Source: Enterenecus faecium
GTDB lineage: Bacteria > Bacillota > Clostridia > Oscillospirales > Oscillospiraceae
NCBI GenBank assembly: GCA_018713215.1
Contig: DVFO01000009.1
Location: 1 to 61,114 of the forward strand
DNA: 61,114 bases
Direction: 5' to 3'
In this document: positions 15,824-24,090 of the stretch, piece after piece
Layout: every line of letters starts with the position of its first letter
How positions within the stretch are numbered: the stretch's first letter is position 1
Program-made: the position numbers and the translations under genes
The notes under the pieces: model-generated
What the model saw: the letters and a program-made list of their open reading frames with translations, nothing else
What the model was told of the DNA's origin: nothing
The model's database searches: none

Positions 15824-17875
15824 ATGACATTGACGCAATTTCTGCATACTTATCGGCTGTCCCTGAATGCACAGCAGCAGCGAGCTGTCCAAGCCCTGGA
15901 CGGCCCGGTGCTGCTGTTGGCCGTTCCAGGCAGCGGTAAGACCACCGTCTTGGTCAGTCGAATTGGATACATGGTTCTGGGGCGTGGCATACCTCCGGAG
16001 TCCATCCTCACCATGACGTACACCGTGTCGGCTGCTCAGGACATGCGGCAACGCTTTGCCACCCTCTTTGGGCCAGAGGTAGCCCAGCGGCTGGAGTTTC
16101 GCACCATCAACGGGGTATGCAGCCGTATCATCTCCTGCTATGAGCGCATCACCGGCCGAAAAGCCTACACCTTGATGGAGCAGACTTCCCAGCAGAGCGC
16201 CCTCATCGGAACACTCTACCATCGCCTGACAGGGGAGTACGCCACAGAGAGCACCATCAAGGCGATCCAAACAGCTATCACCTATGTGAAGAACCAGATG
16301 GTCACCTCAGAGCAGGAGTTGGAACAAGTAGAAGTGGAGGGCATGACCAACTTTCCCGCTTTGTACCACGCATATACTCAGGCTCTACAGCAGCAGCAAA
16401 AGATGGATTATGACGATCAGCTGGTGTATGCTCGGAAGATATTGATGCGGTGTCCCCCTGTCCTCCGCCAGTTTCAGGCACGCTACCGCTATTTCTGTGT
16501 GGATGAGGCCCAGGACACCTCTAAAATCCAACACGCTATCATCTCCCTCCTGACGAAAAACAGTGGGAATCTGTTCATGGTGGGAGACGAGGACCAGAGC
16601 ATCTATGGATTCCGAGCAGCTTATCCTCAGGCGTTGCTCCACTTCCAGGAGAGCTACCCAAGAGCTCAGGTGCTGTACATGGAAACCAATTACCGTTCCA
16701 CCCAGGAGATCGTCAGCGCCGCCCAAGGCTTTATTGAAAAGAACCCAAACCGCCATCCCAAGCACATGGTCTCCACTGGGCGAACGGGCCCCAGAATTCG
16801 GAAAGCAATGGTACAGAATCGGGCCAGCCAATATGCCTATCTGGCGGCTGTGGTAAAGAAAGCAGCCCAGCCCATTGCCATTCTCTATCGGGACAATGAC
16901 AGCGCCATCCCCCTCATCGATCTCTTCCAGCGCCAGCAGATTCCCTATCGGTGCCGCCAAGTGGACTGTGGCTTTTTCACCCATCGAGTGGTGAGAGATA
17001 TCTGTAATATCATCCGCTTTGCCGCCCAGCCCTGCAATGGAGATCTGTTTTTGGACCTGTACTACAAGCTAGGGGCTGGAATCACCCGGCTGGCCGCTGT
17101 GGAGGCTGCTAGCCGATGCACAGGGGAGGGGATAACCATCCTGGAATACCTGGCTCAGTGTACTATGCTCTCCCCTTGGTCCAGAAAGCAGTGTGCCGCC
17201 TTGCAAGTCCACTTTTCCCACCTGCTAAACCAGCCTGCCCATCGAGCCATCCACCGCATTGTCCACTACATGGGCTATGGGAGATATGTGGAAGACCGAA
17301 GCGGGGACCTTCGCAAAGCGGAAATTCTGGAAGCGTTAGGCTTTCAAGAAGCATTCCCGTTGGATTTGTTGAAGCGGTTAACGGAACTGTATCAGCTGAT
17401 GCGGCAGGGAACAGGTGATGAGGAGTCTATGGTCACTCTGTCTACCATCCACTCCAGCAAGGGTTTGGAATACCCTCATGTCATTCTCATGGACGTAGTG
17501 GACGGTATTCTCCCCAAAGTCCCCAGCGTTCCCTCCGATCACCCCGATTTTGATGCCTATCAGGAGGAGCGCAGGCTCTTCTATGTGGCCATGACCCGGG
17601 CGAAAGATGAGTTATGGATCCTTTCCTACAACGGTCAGGAGTTACCCTCTGCATTTATACAGGAGTTGTTCCCGCCCGTCTCACCAAAAGAACAAGAGGC
17701 AAAAGTCCATGCGGCCGTGTTCCATCCCGGCGTGAAGGTCCGACACAAAAAATACGGGGAAGGGAGCATCCTTGCTTTATCCCAGGACATCGTGACCATC
17801 GCTTTCCCGCAAGCAGGGGAGAAGAAGTTCTCCCTTTCCACCATCGTAAAAAACGGATTGCTGGCAAAAGTTTAA
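15824..17875 (+). CDS. UvrD/PcrA-type ATP-dependent DNA helicase
   Basis: This 683-residue superfamily 1A helicase has LNAQQQRAVQ, Walker A AVPGSGKTT, the DEAQD box (CVDEAQDTSKIQ), motif III GDEDQSIYGFR, STIHSSKGLEYPHVI and a C-terminal VAMTRAKDELW. The last 45 residues (VRHKKYGEGSILAL...) form the small Tudor-like tail seen in PcrA, which contacts RNA polymerase. The ATG at 15824 has GGAG upstream. The protein is about 50 residues shorter than classic PcrA and may be a second helicase rather than the housekeeping one. Confidence 0.9.
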   Translation: MTLTQFLHTYRLSLNAQQQRAVQALDGPVLLLAVPGSGKTTVLVSRIGYMVLGRGIPPESILTMTYTVSAAQDMRQRFATLFGPEVAQRLEFRTINGVCSRIISCYERITGRKAYTLMEQTSQQSALIGTLYHRLTGEYATESTIKAIQTAITYVKNQMVTSEQELEQVEVEGMTNFPALYHAYTQALQQQQKMDYDDQLVYARKILMRCPPVLRQFQARYRYFCVDEAQDTSKIQHAIISLLTKNSGNLFMVGDEDQSIYGFRAAYPQALLHFQESYPRAQVLYMETNYRSTQEIVSAAQGFIEKNPNRHPKHMVSTGRTGPRIRKAMVQNRASQYAYLAAVVKKAAQPIAILYRDNDSAIPLIDLFQRQQIPYRCRQVDCGFFTHRVVRDICNIIRFAAQPCNGDLFLDLYYKLGAGITRLAAVEAASRCTGEGITILEYLAQCTMLSPWSRKQCAALQVHFSHLLNQPAHRAIHRIVHYMGYGRYVEDRSGDLRKAEILEALGFQEAFPLDLLKRLTELYQLMRQGTGDEESMVTLSTIHSSKGLEYPHVILMDVVDGILPKVPSVPSDHPDFDAYQEERRLFYVAMTRAKDELWILSYNGQELPSAFIQELFPPVSPKEQEAKVHAAVFHPGVKVRHKKYGEGSILALSQDIVTIAFPQAGEKKFSLSTIVKNGLLAKV

Positions 17876-17908
17876 GAGCCTGGTTCGAGGTTACCTCGAA
17901 CCAGGCTC
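17876..17908 (+). terminator. Perfect 15-bp hairpin after the helicase gene
   Basis: GAGCCTGGTTCGAGG and CCTCGAACCAGGCTC form a 15-bp stem with a TTA loop, beginning directly after the stop codon. No T-run follows on the plus strand, so it may act as an mRNA 3' barrier or a weak terminator. Confidence 0.5.
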
Positions 17909-17914
17909 TCAAGC

Positions 17915-17954
17915 ATAAAAAATCCCTGTCCTACAGTGGGCTGTAGGACAGGGA
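17915..17954 (-). terminator. Terminator of the PTS operon
   Basis: TCCCTGTCCTACAG (17923-17936) pairs perfectly with CTGTAGGACAGGGA (17941-17954). Read leftward it is followed by TTTTTTATG. Confidence 0.88.
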
Positions 17955-18010
17955 ACTTTCTATGAGATTTCTCTCATGAAAAGCATTCTTTTTGGGGGTT
18001 TTGGTAAAAA

Positions 18011-19528
18011 TTACTTTACCAGCTTCTTGAACTCGTCGGCCACGAACTGGACCTTGGGCCCGATGATGACCTGAACGGAGGTCTTGCTGGGGCGGATCAC
18101 GCCGGAAGAGACAGCCTTGATGGCCTTCTCGTTGACCAGGTTGGAGTCCTTCACCTCCAGACGGAGTCTGGTGATGCAGTTGTCCACGGTGGTCACGTTG
18201 GAAGCGCCACCCAGGCCCTCCAGAACGGCCTTGGCAATGGCAGTGTAGTCATTGTTAGCCAGAGCGCCGTCGGAAACCTCATCGGGATCGTCATCCTCAC
18301 GGCCAGGAGTCTTCAGGTTGAACTTCACGATAGCGAAGCGGAACACAACGTAGAAGATGATGGCAGCGGCAACGCCCAGAGGAATGATCATCCAGGTGTT
18401 CTTAGCAGCGGGCAGAGTGGAGGAGAAGACCAGGTCAGTCAGACCAGCGGAGAAGGAGAAGCCGGCACGGAAGCCCACGATGGTGGTGACAGCCACGAAG
18501 ATGCCGTACAGAGCGGCATACACAACGTACAGGCCGGGAGCCAGGAACATGAAAGCGAACTCGAAGGGCTCAGTCACGCCGCACACGAAGGAGGCGATAG
18601 CGGCGGACAGCAGAATGCCCATGGCAACCTTGCGCTTCTCGGGCTTAGCGCTACGATACATAGCGAAAGCAGCAGCGGGAACACCGAACATCATGCAGGG
18701 GAAGAAGCCGGACATGTACATACCGACGGACCAGGTGATCTCGGTGCCATTGGCCATGGTGTCACCCTGAACCAGGGAGCCCCAGTAAGCAGACAGGTCG
18801 CCCAGGCCGATGGTGTCAAACCAGAACACGTTGTTCAGAGCGTGGTGCAGACCGGTGGGGATCAGCAGACGGTTGAAGAAGGCGTACAGACCGGCGCCAA
18901 CAGCATCCAGGCTGGCAATGCCCTTACCCAGAGCAACCAGAGCGCCGAACACCACGGGCCACACGAACAGCAGGATGGCAGAAACCACAACGGAGATCAT
19001 GCCAGCCACGATGGCCACGCAGCGCTTGCCGCTGAAGAAGGACAGGAAGTCAGGCAGCTTGGTGTTCTTGAACTTGTTGTAGCTCAGACCACCGATCAGA
19101 CCGGACAGGATGCCGATGAAGGGGTTGGCGACCTTGGAGAAAGCCACATAGTTGGTGCTAGTGGTATCGATGACACCCTCAGCATTCAGAGGCAGCATGT
19201 GGGGAGCAATGGTGGCCACCACATTGGTGTTCAGCAGGCTGGTGATCATCAGCCAAGAGGCCAGAGCAGCCAGACCAGCAGTGCCATCCTTGTCATCAGC
19301 CATACCGACGCCGACACCGATGGCAAACAGAATGGCCATGTTGTCGATCAGAGCGCCACCGGCCTTGATCAGGAAGAAACCAATAATCTCGAGAGCGCCC
19401 TCAATAGCGCCGCCCTGCATAGCATTGGGGCTGAGAGCGTAACCGATACCCATCAGGATACCGCAGATCGGCAAAGTTGCCACGGGCAGCATCAATGCTT
19501 TGCCGAGACGTTGTAAAAATCGCATCAT
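18011..19528 (-). CDS. PTS transporter EIICB, glucose/N-acetylglucosamine type
   Basis: This 505-residue permease carries a IIC domain of about ten helices (LPICGILMGIGYAL; TGLHHALNNVFWFD; GVTEPFEFAFMFLAPGLY) fused to a IIB domain. The IIB phosphorylation site is Cys451 in DNCITRLR. It takes up and phosphorylates a hexose. The HALNNVFW and GVTEPFEF motifs fit the glucose/GlcNAc family, and NagE without its IIA is the closest picture. IIA is supplied by the separate gene upstream in the same operon. GAGGGAGGG precedes the ATG pair. Confidence 0.9.
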   Translation of the reverse strand: MMRFLQRLGKALMLPVATLPICGILMGIGYALSPNAMQGGAIEGALEIIGFFLIKAGGALIDNMAILFAIGVGVGMADDKDGTAGLAALASWLMITSLLNTNVVATIAPHMLPLNAEGVIDTTSTNYVAFSKVANPFIGILSGLIGGLSYNKFKNTKLPDFLSFFSGKRCVAIVAGMISVVVSAILLFVWPVVFGALVALGKGIASLDAVGAGLYAFFNRLLIPTGLHHALNNVFWFDTIGLGDLSAYWGSLVQGDTMANGTEITWSVGMYMSGFFPCMMFGVPAAAFAMYRSAKPEKRKVAMGILLSAAIASFVCGVTEPFEFAFMFLAPGLYVVYAALYGIFVAVTTIVGFRAGFSFSAGLTDLVFSSTLPAAKNTWMIIPLGVAAAIIFYVVFRFAIVKFNLKTPGREDDDPDEVSDGALANNDYTAIAKAVLEGLGGASNVTTVDNCITRLRLEVKDSNLVNEKAIKAVSSGVIRPSKTSVQVIIGPKVQFVADEFKKLVK

Positions 19529-19671
19529 AATAAATGATACCCTCCCTCAATAGATGTATGGGTCAGCATCCGCTGACCCTTATTTTAGGTGGCCGCCGCC
19601 CACAACGGCCACCTATTTTACACCCAAAAAGAATGCAGGAGTATGCGAATTAAGATGCAGGAGAAATCCGC

Positions 19672-19932
19672 TTACAGGTTCTCCTTCAGGAAGGCCTCCA
19701 TGCCGGCAGCAGCGGCGGCCTCGTCACCACCCTCGCAGGTGATGGTCAGGGTGTGGCCCTGCTTGGCGCCCAGCTTCATCAGGCCCATGATGCGCTTGGC
19801 ATCGGCGGTCTGACCGTTGGCGGAAACCTTGATGTCGCAGTCGGCGAAGGTAGCGGCAGTCTTAGCCAGCTGGCCGGCGGGACGGGCGTGGATGCCCAGG
19901 GGATCTTGAATCACATAGGTAAAGGTAGTCAT
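19672..19932 (-). CDS. ptsH: HPr phosphocarrier with the regulatory serine replaced
   Basis: This 86-residue HPr keeps the catalytic His15 (GIHARPAG) that carries phosphate from EI to IIA. The position that is Ser46 in Bacillus HPr (KSIMG) is Arg here (AKRIMGLMKLG). Ser46 is the target of HPr kinase and lets HPr act with CcpA, so this protein should not be able to signal that way. The start overlaps the ptsI stop by four bases. Base and codon use match highly expressed genes. Confidence 0.93.
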   Translation of the reverse strand: MTTFTYVIQDPLGIHARPAGQLAKTAATFADCDIKVSANGQTADAKRIMGLMKLGAKQGHTLTITCEGGDEAAAAAGMEAFLKENL

Positions 19933-21551
19933 TGGGGTTTTCCCTCACTTTCACAAACTTTCTTTCTCAGTTCCAACACCCGGGTGGGGGAGACGGACAG
20001 TTCGTCGTAGCCCATATCCAGGAATGTCTCGGTCAAAGACGGATCGGCACCCAGCTCGCCGCAGATGCCGCACCAGATGCCAGCCTTGTGGGCGTTCTCG
20101 GCAATCATCCGCAGCAGCCGCATGATGGCGGGGTGGTGGGTATCGCCAAACTCCTCCAGAGAGGGGTTCTGACGGTCCACAGCCAGGGTGTACTGGGTCA
20201 GGTCATTGGTGCCGATGCTGAAGAAGTCAACCACCTTGGCCAGCTCGTCGCTGATGACGGCGGCGGCGGGGGTCTCGATCATAATGCCGTGCTCCACTTC
20301 GCCCACAGGAATGCCCTGTTCCTCCAGCTCCTTGCGGAAGGCGTCGCACATCTCACGCACACGCTTGACTTCCCAGACAGAGGCGATCATGGGGAACATG
20401 ACGCTGACGGGGCCGTGAGCGCTGGCGCGGTAGATGGCGCGCATCTGAGTGCGGAACACCTCGGGACGGCGGATGCAGATACGGATGCCGCGCAGACCCA
20501 GAGCGGGGTTCTCCTCGGCGTCCAGGTTGAAGTAGTCAGCCTGCTTATCCGCACCGATATCCAGAGTACGGATGACGCAGGGACGGCCCTGCAGGCCCTC
20601 AACCACCTTGCGGTAGGCCTGGTACAGATCATCCTCAGTGGGATAGTCCTCGCGGCCCAGGTAGAGGAACTCACTACGCAGCAGGCCCACGCCCTCGGCG
20701 TCGCCCTTGATGACGTGCTCCACGTCGGAGGGGTTACCGATGTTGGCGTACAGCTTAATCTTCTGACCATTGCGGGTCACGGAGGGCTTACCGCGGTAGG
20801 CCTCCAGCTCCTGCTGGTGGCGAATCACGGCCTCGCGCTTCTCAGTCATGGTCTTGAGCGTCTCATCGTCGGGCTGGATGTAATAGTTGCCCTCGATGCA
20901 GTCCACCACCATCATCTGACCGCTCAGGGAGTCATCCATGGCGATGTCAGCCTTCACCAGGGAGGGGATACCCATGATGCGGGCCAAAATGGCGGTGTGG
21001 CTGTTGGCGGAACCGTGCTGAGTGACAAAAGCCAGGATCTTGTCCTTAGGCAGCTGAACGGTCTCAGAGGGAGTCAGGTCCTCGGCAATCAGAATGCCGG
21101 GCCGATCCATCTCAAAACCGGAGCTGCCGCCGCACAGGATGTTGACCACACGGGTGGACACGTCGCGCACGTCCGTAGCACGGGCCTGCATGTAGGAGTC
21201 ATCCATGGAAGCAAAGTCCATGGCAAACTCTTCACCAGTCTGCTTGACAGCCTGAGCGGCGCCCAGGCCGTTCTGGATCTTGGCCTGAATGCTCTCCAGA
21301 TAGTCCAGATCGTCCAGCATCATCATCTGGACATCCAGAATCATGGCCTGCTCCTCGCCCAGCTCCTTAGTGGCCTGATCCACCAGGTGCTGCAGCTGAG
21401 AAAGAGCAACCTCCTTGGCTTTGTCAAACTTCTGCTGCTCCACGGCGGGGTCGCCGCAGGAGACGGGCAGGGTGGCCTGCCCCTTGCGATAGAGATAAAC
21501 TGGGCCGATGGCCACGCCGGAGCAAACCGGCAATCCCGAACCTCGTATCAT
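19929..21551 (-). CDS. ptsI: PTS enzyme I (PEP-protein phosphotransferase)
   Basis: This 540-residue enzyme I transfers phosphate from PEP to HPr. The active histidine is His185 in HGSANSHTAIL. The PEP-binding TIM barrel shows VGLLRSEFLYL, GLRGIRICIRRPEVF, FSIGTNDLTQYTLAVDR and GICGELGADP with the catalytic Cys. Length and domain order are normal. Gene order IIA-ptsI-ptsH-IICB differs from the common ptsH-ptsI order. Confidence 0.95.
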   Translation of the reverse strand: MIRGSGLPVCSGVAIGPVYLYRKGQATLPVSCGDPAVEQQKFDKAKEVALSQLQHLVDQATKELGEEQAMILDVQMMMLDDLDYLESIQAKIQNGLGAAQAVKQTGEEFAMDFASMDDSYMQARATDVRDVSTRVVNILCGGSSGFEMDRPGILIAEDLTPSETVQLPKDKILAFVTQHGSANSHTAILARIMGIPSLVKADIAMDDSLSGQMMVVDCIEGNYYIQPDDETLKTMTEKREAVIRHQQELEAYRGKPSVTRNGQKIKLYANIGNPSDVEHVIKGDAEGVGLLRSEFLYLGREDYPTEDDLYQAYRKVVEGLQGRPCVIRTLDIGADKQADYFNLDAEENPALGLRGIRICIRRPEVFRTQMRAIYRASAHGPVSVMFPMIASVWEVKRVREMCDAFRKELEEQGIPVGEVEHGIMIETPAAAVISDELAKVVDFFSIGTNDLTQYTLAVDRQNPSLEEFGDTHHPAIMRLLRMIAENAHKAGIWCGICGELGADPSLTETFLDMGYDELSVSPTRVLELRKKVCESEGKPQ

Positions 21552-21584
21552 AATGTGCCTCCTAAATTTATCTGATTTCTTTTT

Positions 21585-22079
21585 TTACTTTTTCAGAGTG
21601 AGCAGCACATCGCCAGCCTTCACGGGGCCAGTGTGTCCTTCCACAGTGGAAAAGTTATCGGAATTGCAGATCACCATGGGGGTGATGGTGTCGTAACCGT
21701 CCGCCTTGATGGCCTCACGGTCAAAGGTGATAAGCAGCTGACCCTTCTTCACCTTGTCGCCGTTGGCGGCGTGAACGGTGTAGTGGGCACCCTTCAGGTT
21801 CACGGTGTCCAGTCCCACGTGGATGAGCACCTCAGCACCGTTGTCAGCCTGGAGGCTCACAGCATGGCCGGTGTCAAACATCATCTCCACGGTGGCGTCA
21901 CAGGGAGCAACCACCTGAGTGCCAGTGGGGCGGATGGCGATGCCCTTGCCCAGGATCTCCTCGCTGAACGTAGGATCGTTGACCTGGCTGACCGGAACGG
22001 CCTCTCCGTCCATCGGGGCGTAGATCACCAGATCGTCTGCATGCGAAGACTTGCCCAGCAATTTGTCAAATAGTCCCAT
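21585..22079 (-). CDS. PTS EIIA, glucose family (Crr-like)
   Basis: This 164-residue single-domain IIA of the glucose family has His72 (FDTGHAVSL) and the phosphorylated His87 (VLIHVGLDTVNLKG). It takes phosphate from HPr and passes it to the IIB domain of the downstream permease. Its start lies inside the last codons of the antiterminator gene, so the two are coupled. Confidence 0.93.
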   Translation of the reverse strand: MGLFDKLLGKSSHADDLVIYAPMDGEAVPVSQVNDPTFSEEILGKGIAIRPTGTQVVAPCDATVEMMFDTGHAVSLQADNGAEVLIHVGLDTVNLKGAHYTVHAANGDKVKKGQLLITFDREAIKADGYDTITPMVICNSDNFSTVEGHTGPVKAGDVLLTLKK

Positions 22080-22932
22080 GTTCCTTCACTCCTTCTTTTC
22101 CTTTATTGATGCGGTGTAAGTGAACAGCCAGATAGGCTTTCTGTTCCTTGGATAATTCTTTCCCGCAGGCTGTTTCCAGCTCCTTGGTGAGGATTTCCGC
22201 CAGATGATAGTCCTGCGGGAATGCCTGCATAATCAGGTCAGAGAACTGCTCGTCTGCCGGGAGAGTATCCCGGGGGGAATAGAGGTCCAATGCCAAGAAC
22301 TTCAGATGAATGACCAACTCATCATAATAGATAGTAGTTCGATCCAAATGGAACTTGTCATTGGACTCCAGCGTATGCAGCATCTGGCCCAGCGCCTGGG
22401 TGACCTTTAAGGTAATACCCAGAGACATCTCATGCTCAGCGTTGACCAGGTGTAGGGCAATGGAGGCCGCCTCGTCCTGGGGAAGCGTCACGTTGAAACG
22501 ACGCTGAATCTCCGTCAAAGCGTGACAGCCGATGTTGTACTCCTGGGGATAAAACAGACGGACTTCCGTATGCAGGGCATTGGTAAACCCCATACCGGAT
22601 TCCGCCCGGCGGATGGCAAAGCAGATGTGGTCGCACAGCGTCAGATAAATTCCCTCGTTGAGGGGATGATCCAGCACCTGAGTGGCGTATTGAATCAGCT
22701 CTGTACAAAACTCTACCTGAGGCTGTGGACAGCGGGCCAGCAGGTCCTTCAACTGTTCCAGATTGGCGGGATTGGAGATGCTGAACACCTTTTCCACGCG
22801 CTCCTGATCAATCACCGCGCCCTGCTTGACACCAAACCCAAGTCCGCGTCCCATGACGATGTGTTCCTGTTTGTTCTCGTCTAAGCAGCTAACAATGTTA
22901 TTATTGATCGTTTTAAGCACATGGAATACCAC
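22066..22932 (-). CDS. LicT/BglG-type transcription antiterminator with PRDs
   Basis: This 288-residue protein begins with a CAT RNA-binding domain (VFHVLKTINNNIVSCLD...VMGRGLGFG), then PRD1 (about 65-170) and PRD2 (about 172-285). PRD histidines phosphorylated by the PTS tune its activity. It binds RAT hairpins and prevents termination. The GTG start at 22932 has GAGGAGG upstream. A RAT and overlapping terminator lie in its own leader, so it should autoregulate the whole PTS operon. Confidence 0.92.
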   Translation of the reverse strand: MVFHVLKTINNNIVSCLDENKQEHIVMGRGLGFGVKQGAVIDQERVEKVFSISNPANLEQLKDLLARCPQPQVEFCTELIQYATQVLDHPLNEGIYLTLCDHICFAIRRAESGMGFTNALHTEVRLFYPQEYNIGCHALTEIQRRFNVTLPQDEAASIALHLVNAEHEMSLGITLKVTQALGQMLHTLESNDKFHLDRTTIYYDELVIHLKFLALDLYSPRDTLPADEQFSDLIMQAFPQDYHLAEILTKELETACGKELSKEQKAYLAVHLHRINKGKEGVKEHGTI

Positions 22933-22965
22933 CGTAATTCCTCCTCTGAACGGAAATCGAAAGGA

Positions 22966-23060
22966 CGAAAAAAGAGAAAAACCAGGCCTCACCCGTAACA
23001 GAGAATTGGGCACCGCCCAGACACATCAGCTCTGTAATTTCGTCAAGGTGAGTCCCGGTT
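22966..23060 (-). terminator. RAT-controlled leader terminator
   Basis: On the minus strand, CCGGGACTCACC pairs with GGGTGAGGCCTGG, enclosing an ACAGAG/CTCTGT stem, and a T-rich run (TTTTTCTCTTTTTT) follows. Its 5' arm starts at the 3' end of the RAT, so the two structures exclude each other. Confidence 0.8.
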
Positions 23061-23085
23061 TTGCCCGCCTATGCGGTAACAATCC
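23057..23085 (-). promoter_or_regulatory. RAT (ribonucleic antiterminator) of the PTS operon
   Basis: The minus strand holds the conserved RAT blocks GGATTGTTACCGC and GGCGGGCAAAACC around an ATA turn. This is the LicT/SacY/BglG target. It sits between the promoter and the leader terminator. Confidence 0.9.
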
Positions 23086-23128
23086 AAGCTACTGGATAAA
23101 TATTATAAAATAAGCTTGGATTTGTCAA
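23081..23128 (-). promoter_or_regulatory. PTS-operon promoter inside a 10-bp inverted repeat
   Basis: TTGACA (23128-23123) and TATAAT (23107-23102) are 15 bases apart on the minus strand. A perfect inverted repeat AATCCAAGCT (23081-23090) / AGCTTGGATT (23113-23122) brackets the -10 box. The promoter-distal arm overlaps the RAT. Confidence 0.6.
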
Positions 23129-23214
23129 TAGTATTTTAGACAAAAGAGATAAGACCGGACTCATTCACAAAATTTCACTGAAATTTTTGTTGATATTTAC
23201 CTTTGCATTTTGAG

Positions 23215-23952
23215 TCATTTTTGGGTTAGTGCTGCATAAGCGCTGCGTACTAAGCCCTCATCTGTGTAAAATCGCTCATATTCACTGGCAAAGGGCAATC
23301 CCATGGGAACTCCCTCCCGGCGGAACCGCATACCGCCCTCCACCGTGCGTTTTCCCGACATGTGGAACGCGGAAATTCCTGTGCGCTCCCGGATAACAGG
23401 AATGTTCTCCGGGCTCACGCCGCTGCCTGCCAACAGGGTAATCCGCCCGTCCGCCTGCTGTTGCAGCTGGGCCAAAGTCTCCACTCCCTCCAGAGCTGTG
23501 GCCGCCTGACCGGAGGTAAGGATGGTGTCAAAGCCCAGAGTGATCGCCGCCTCCAGGCCCTGCTGGGCATCGGCGCACACATCGAATGCCCGGTGCAGCG
23601 TTTTCCCCAGAGGTCCGGCGGCCTCAACCAGGGAAGAGAGGAAGGGGACATCCAAGGTCCCATCCGGGCACAGCGCACCAATCACCACGCCGTTTACACC
23701 GAGAGAGCGGCACAACTCCACCTCTTTGTACAGGATCTCCTGTTCGGAGGGGGTGTACAGGAAATCGCCGAAGCGAGGGCGAAGCAACACACGCACTGGC
23801 ACACCCAGCTTCTGTACCGCCTCAATGAGATAGGGGCTGGGACTGGTCCCGCCAATGATCAAATTGCCGCATAGCTCCAGTCGGGTGGCTCCACCCGCCG
23901 CTGCGGCACGGGCCGATTCCACGCTGTCGACACAAATTTCCAAAGTCATCAT
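23215..23952 (-). CDS. cutC: CutC family protein
   Basis: This 245-residue TIM-barrel protein has the CutC blocks LEICVDSVESARAAAAGGATRLELC, RVLLRPRFGDFLY, LHRAFDVC and TSGQAATALEG. CutC was named for copper tolerance in E. coli, but its actual role is unclear and no copper gene is nearby. Length is normal. It starts at one of two consecutive ATGs after GGAGG. Confidence 0.93.
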   Translation of the reverse strand: MMTLEICVDSVESARAAAAGGATRLELCGNLIIGGTSPSPYLIEAVQKLGVPVRVLLRPRFGDFLYTPSEQEILYKEVELCRSLGVNGVVIGALCPDGTLDVPFLSSLVEAAGPLGKTLHRAFDVCADAQQGLEAAITLGFDTILTSGQAATALEGVETLAQLQQQADGRITLLAGSGVSPENIPVIRERTGISAFHMSGKRTVEGGMRFRREGVPMGLPFASEYERFYTDEGLVRSAYAALTQK

Positions 23953-24045
23953 GACCGCCTCCTGTCATCGGTAGAATGCTTTTATATATCATAAACAAAA
24001 ATTGCGCGGAGCACAAGTGGTATTCTTTTCAAGTGGGCGCAAAAT

Positions 24046-24085
24046 AGCACCCTCAGCTTTCTGTTGCCGGAAAGCTGAGGGTGCT
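24046..24085 (-). terminator. Terminator of the DUF4914 gene
   Basis: AGCACCCTCAGCTTTC pairs perfectly over 16 bp with GAAAGCTGAGGGTGCT. Leftward reading gives ATTTT after the stem. Confidence 0.75.
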
Positions 24086-24090
24086 GGTTC

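Noticed and set aside
19529..19671. A second RAT before the PTS permease gene
   Set aside because: Two hairpins (GGTGGCCG...CGGCCACC and GGGTCAGC...GCTGACCC) are present but neither has the RAT consensus or a T-run.
19932..21575. Long open frame antisense to ptsI (and similar ones opposite the DUF4914 gene, ygiQ, scfB and pfp)
   Set aside because: All are shadows of highly biased codons, with compositions unlike real proteins and no domain features.
22066..23013. Longer antiterminator starting at 23013
   Set aside because: The extra 27 residues run through the leader terminator. The GTG at 22932 has a strong ribosome site and gives the normal LicT N-terminus.
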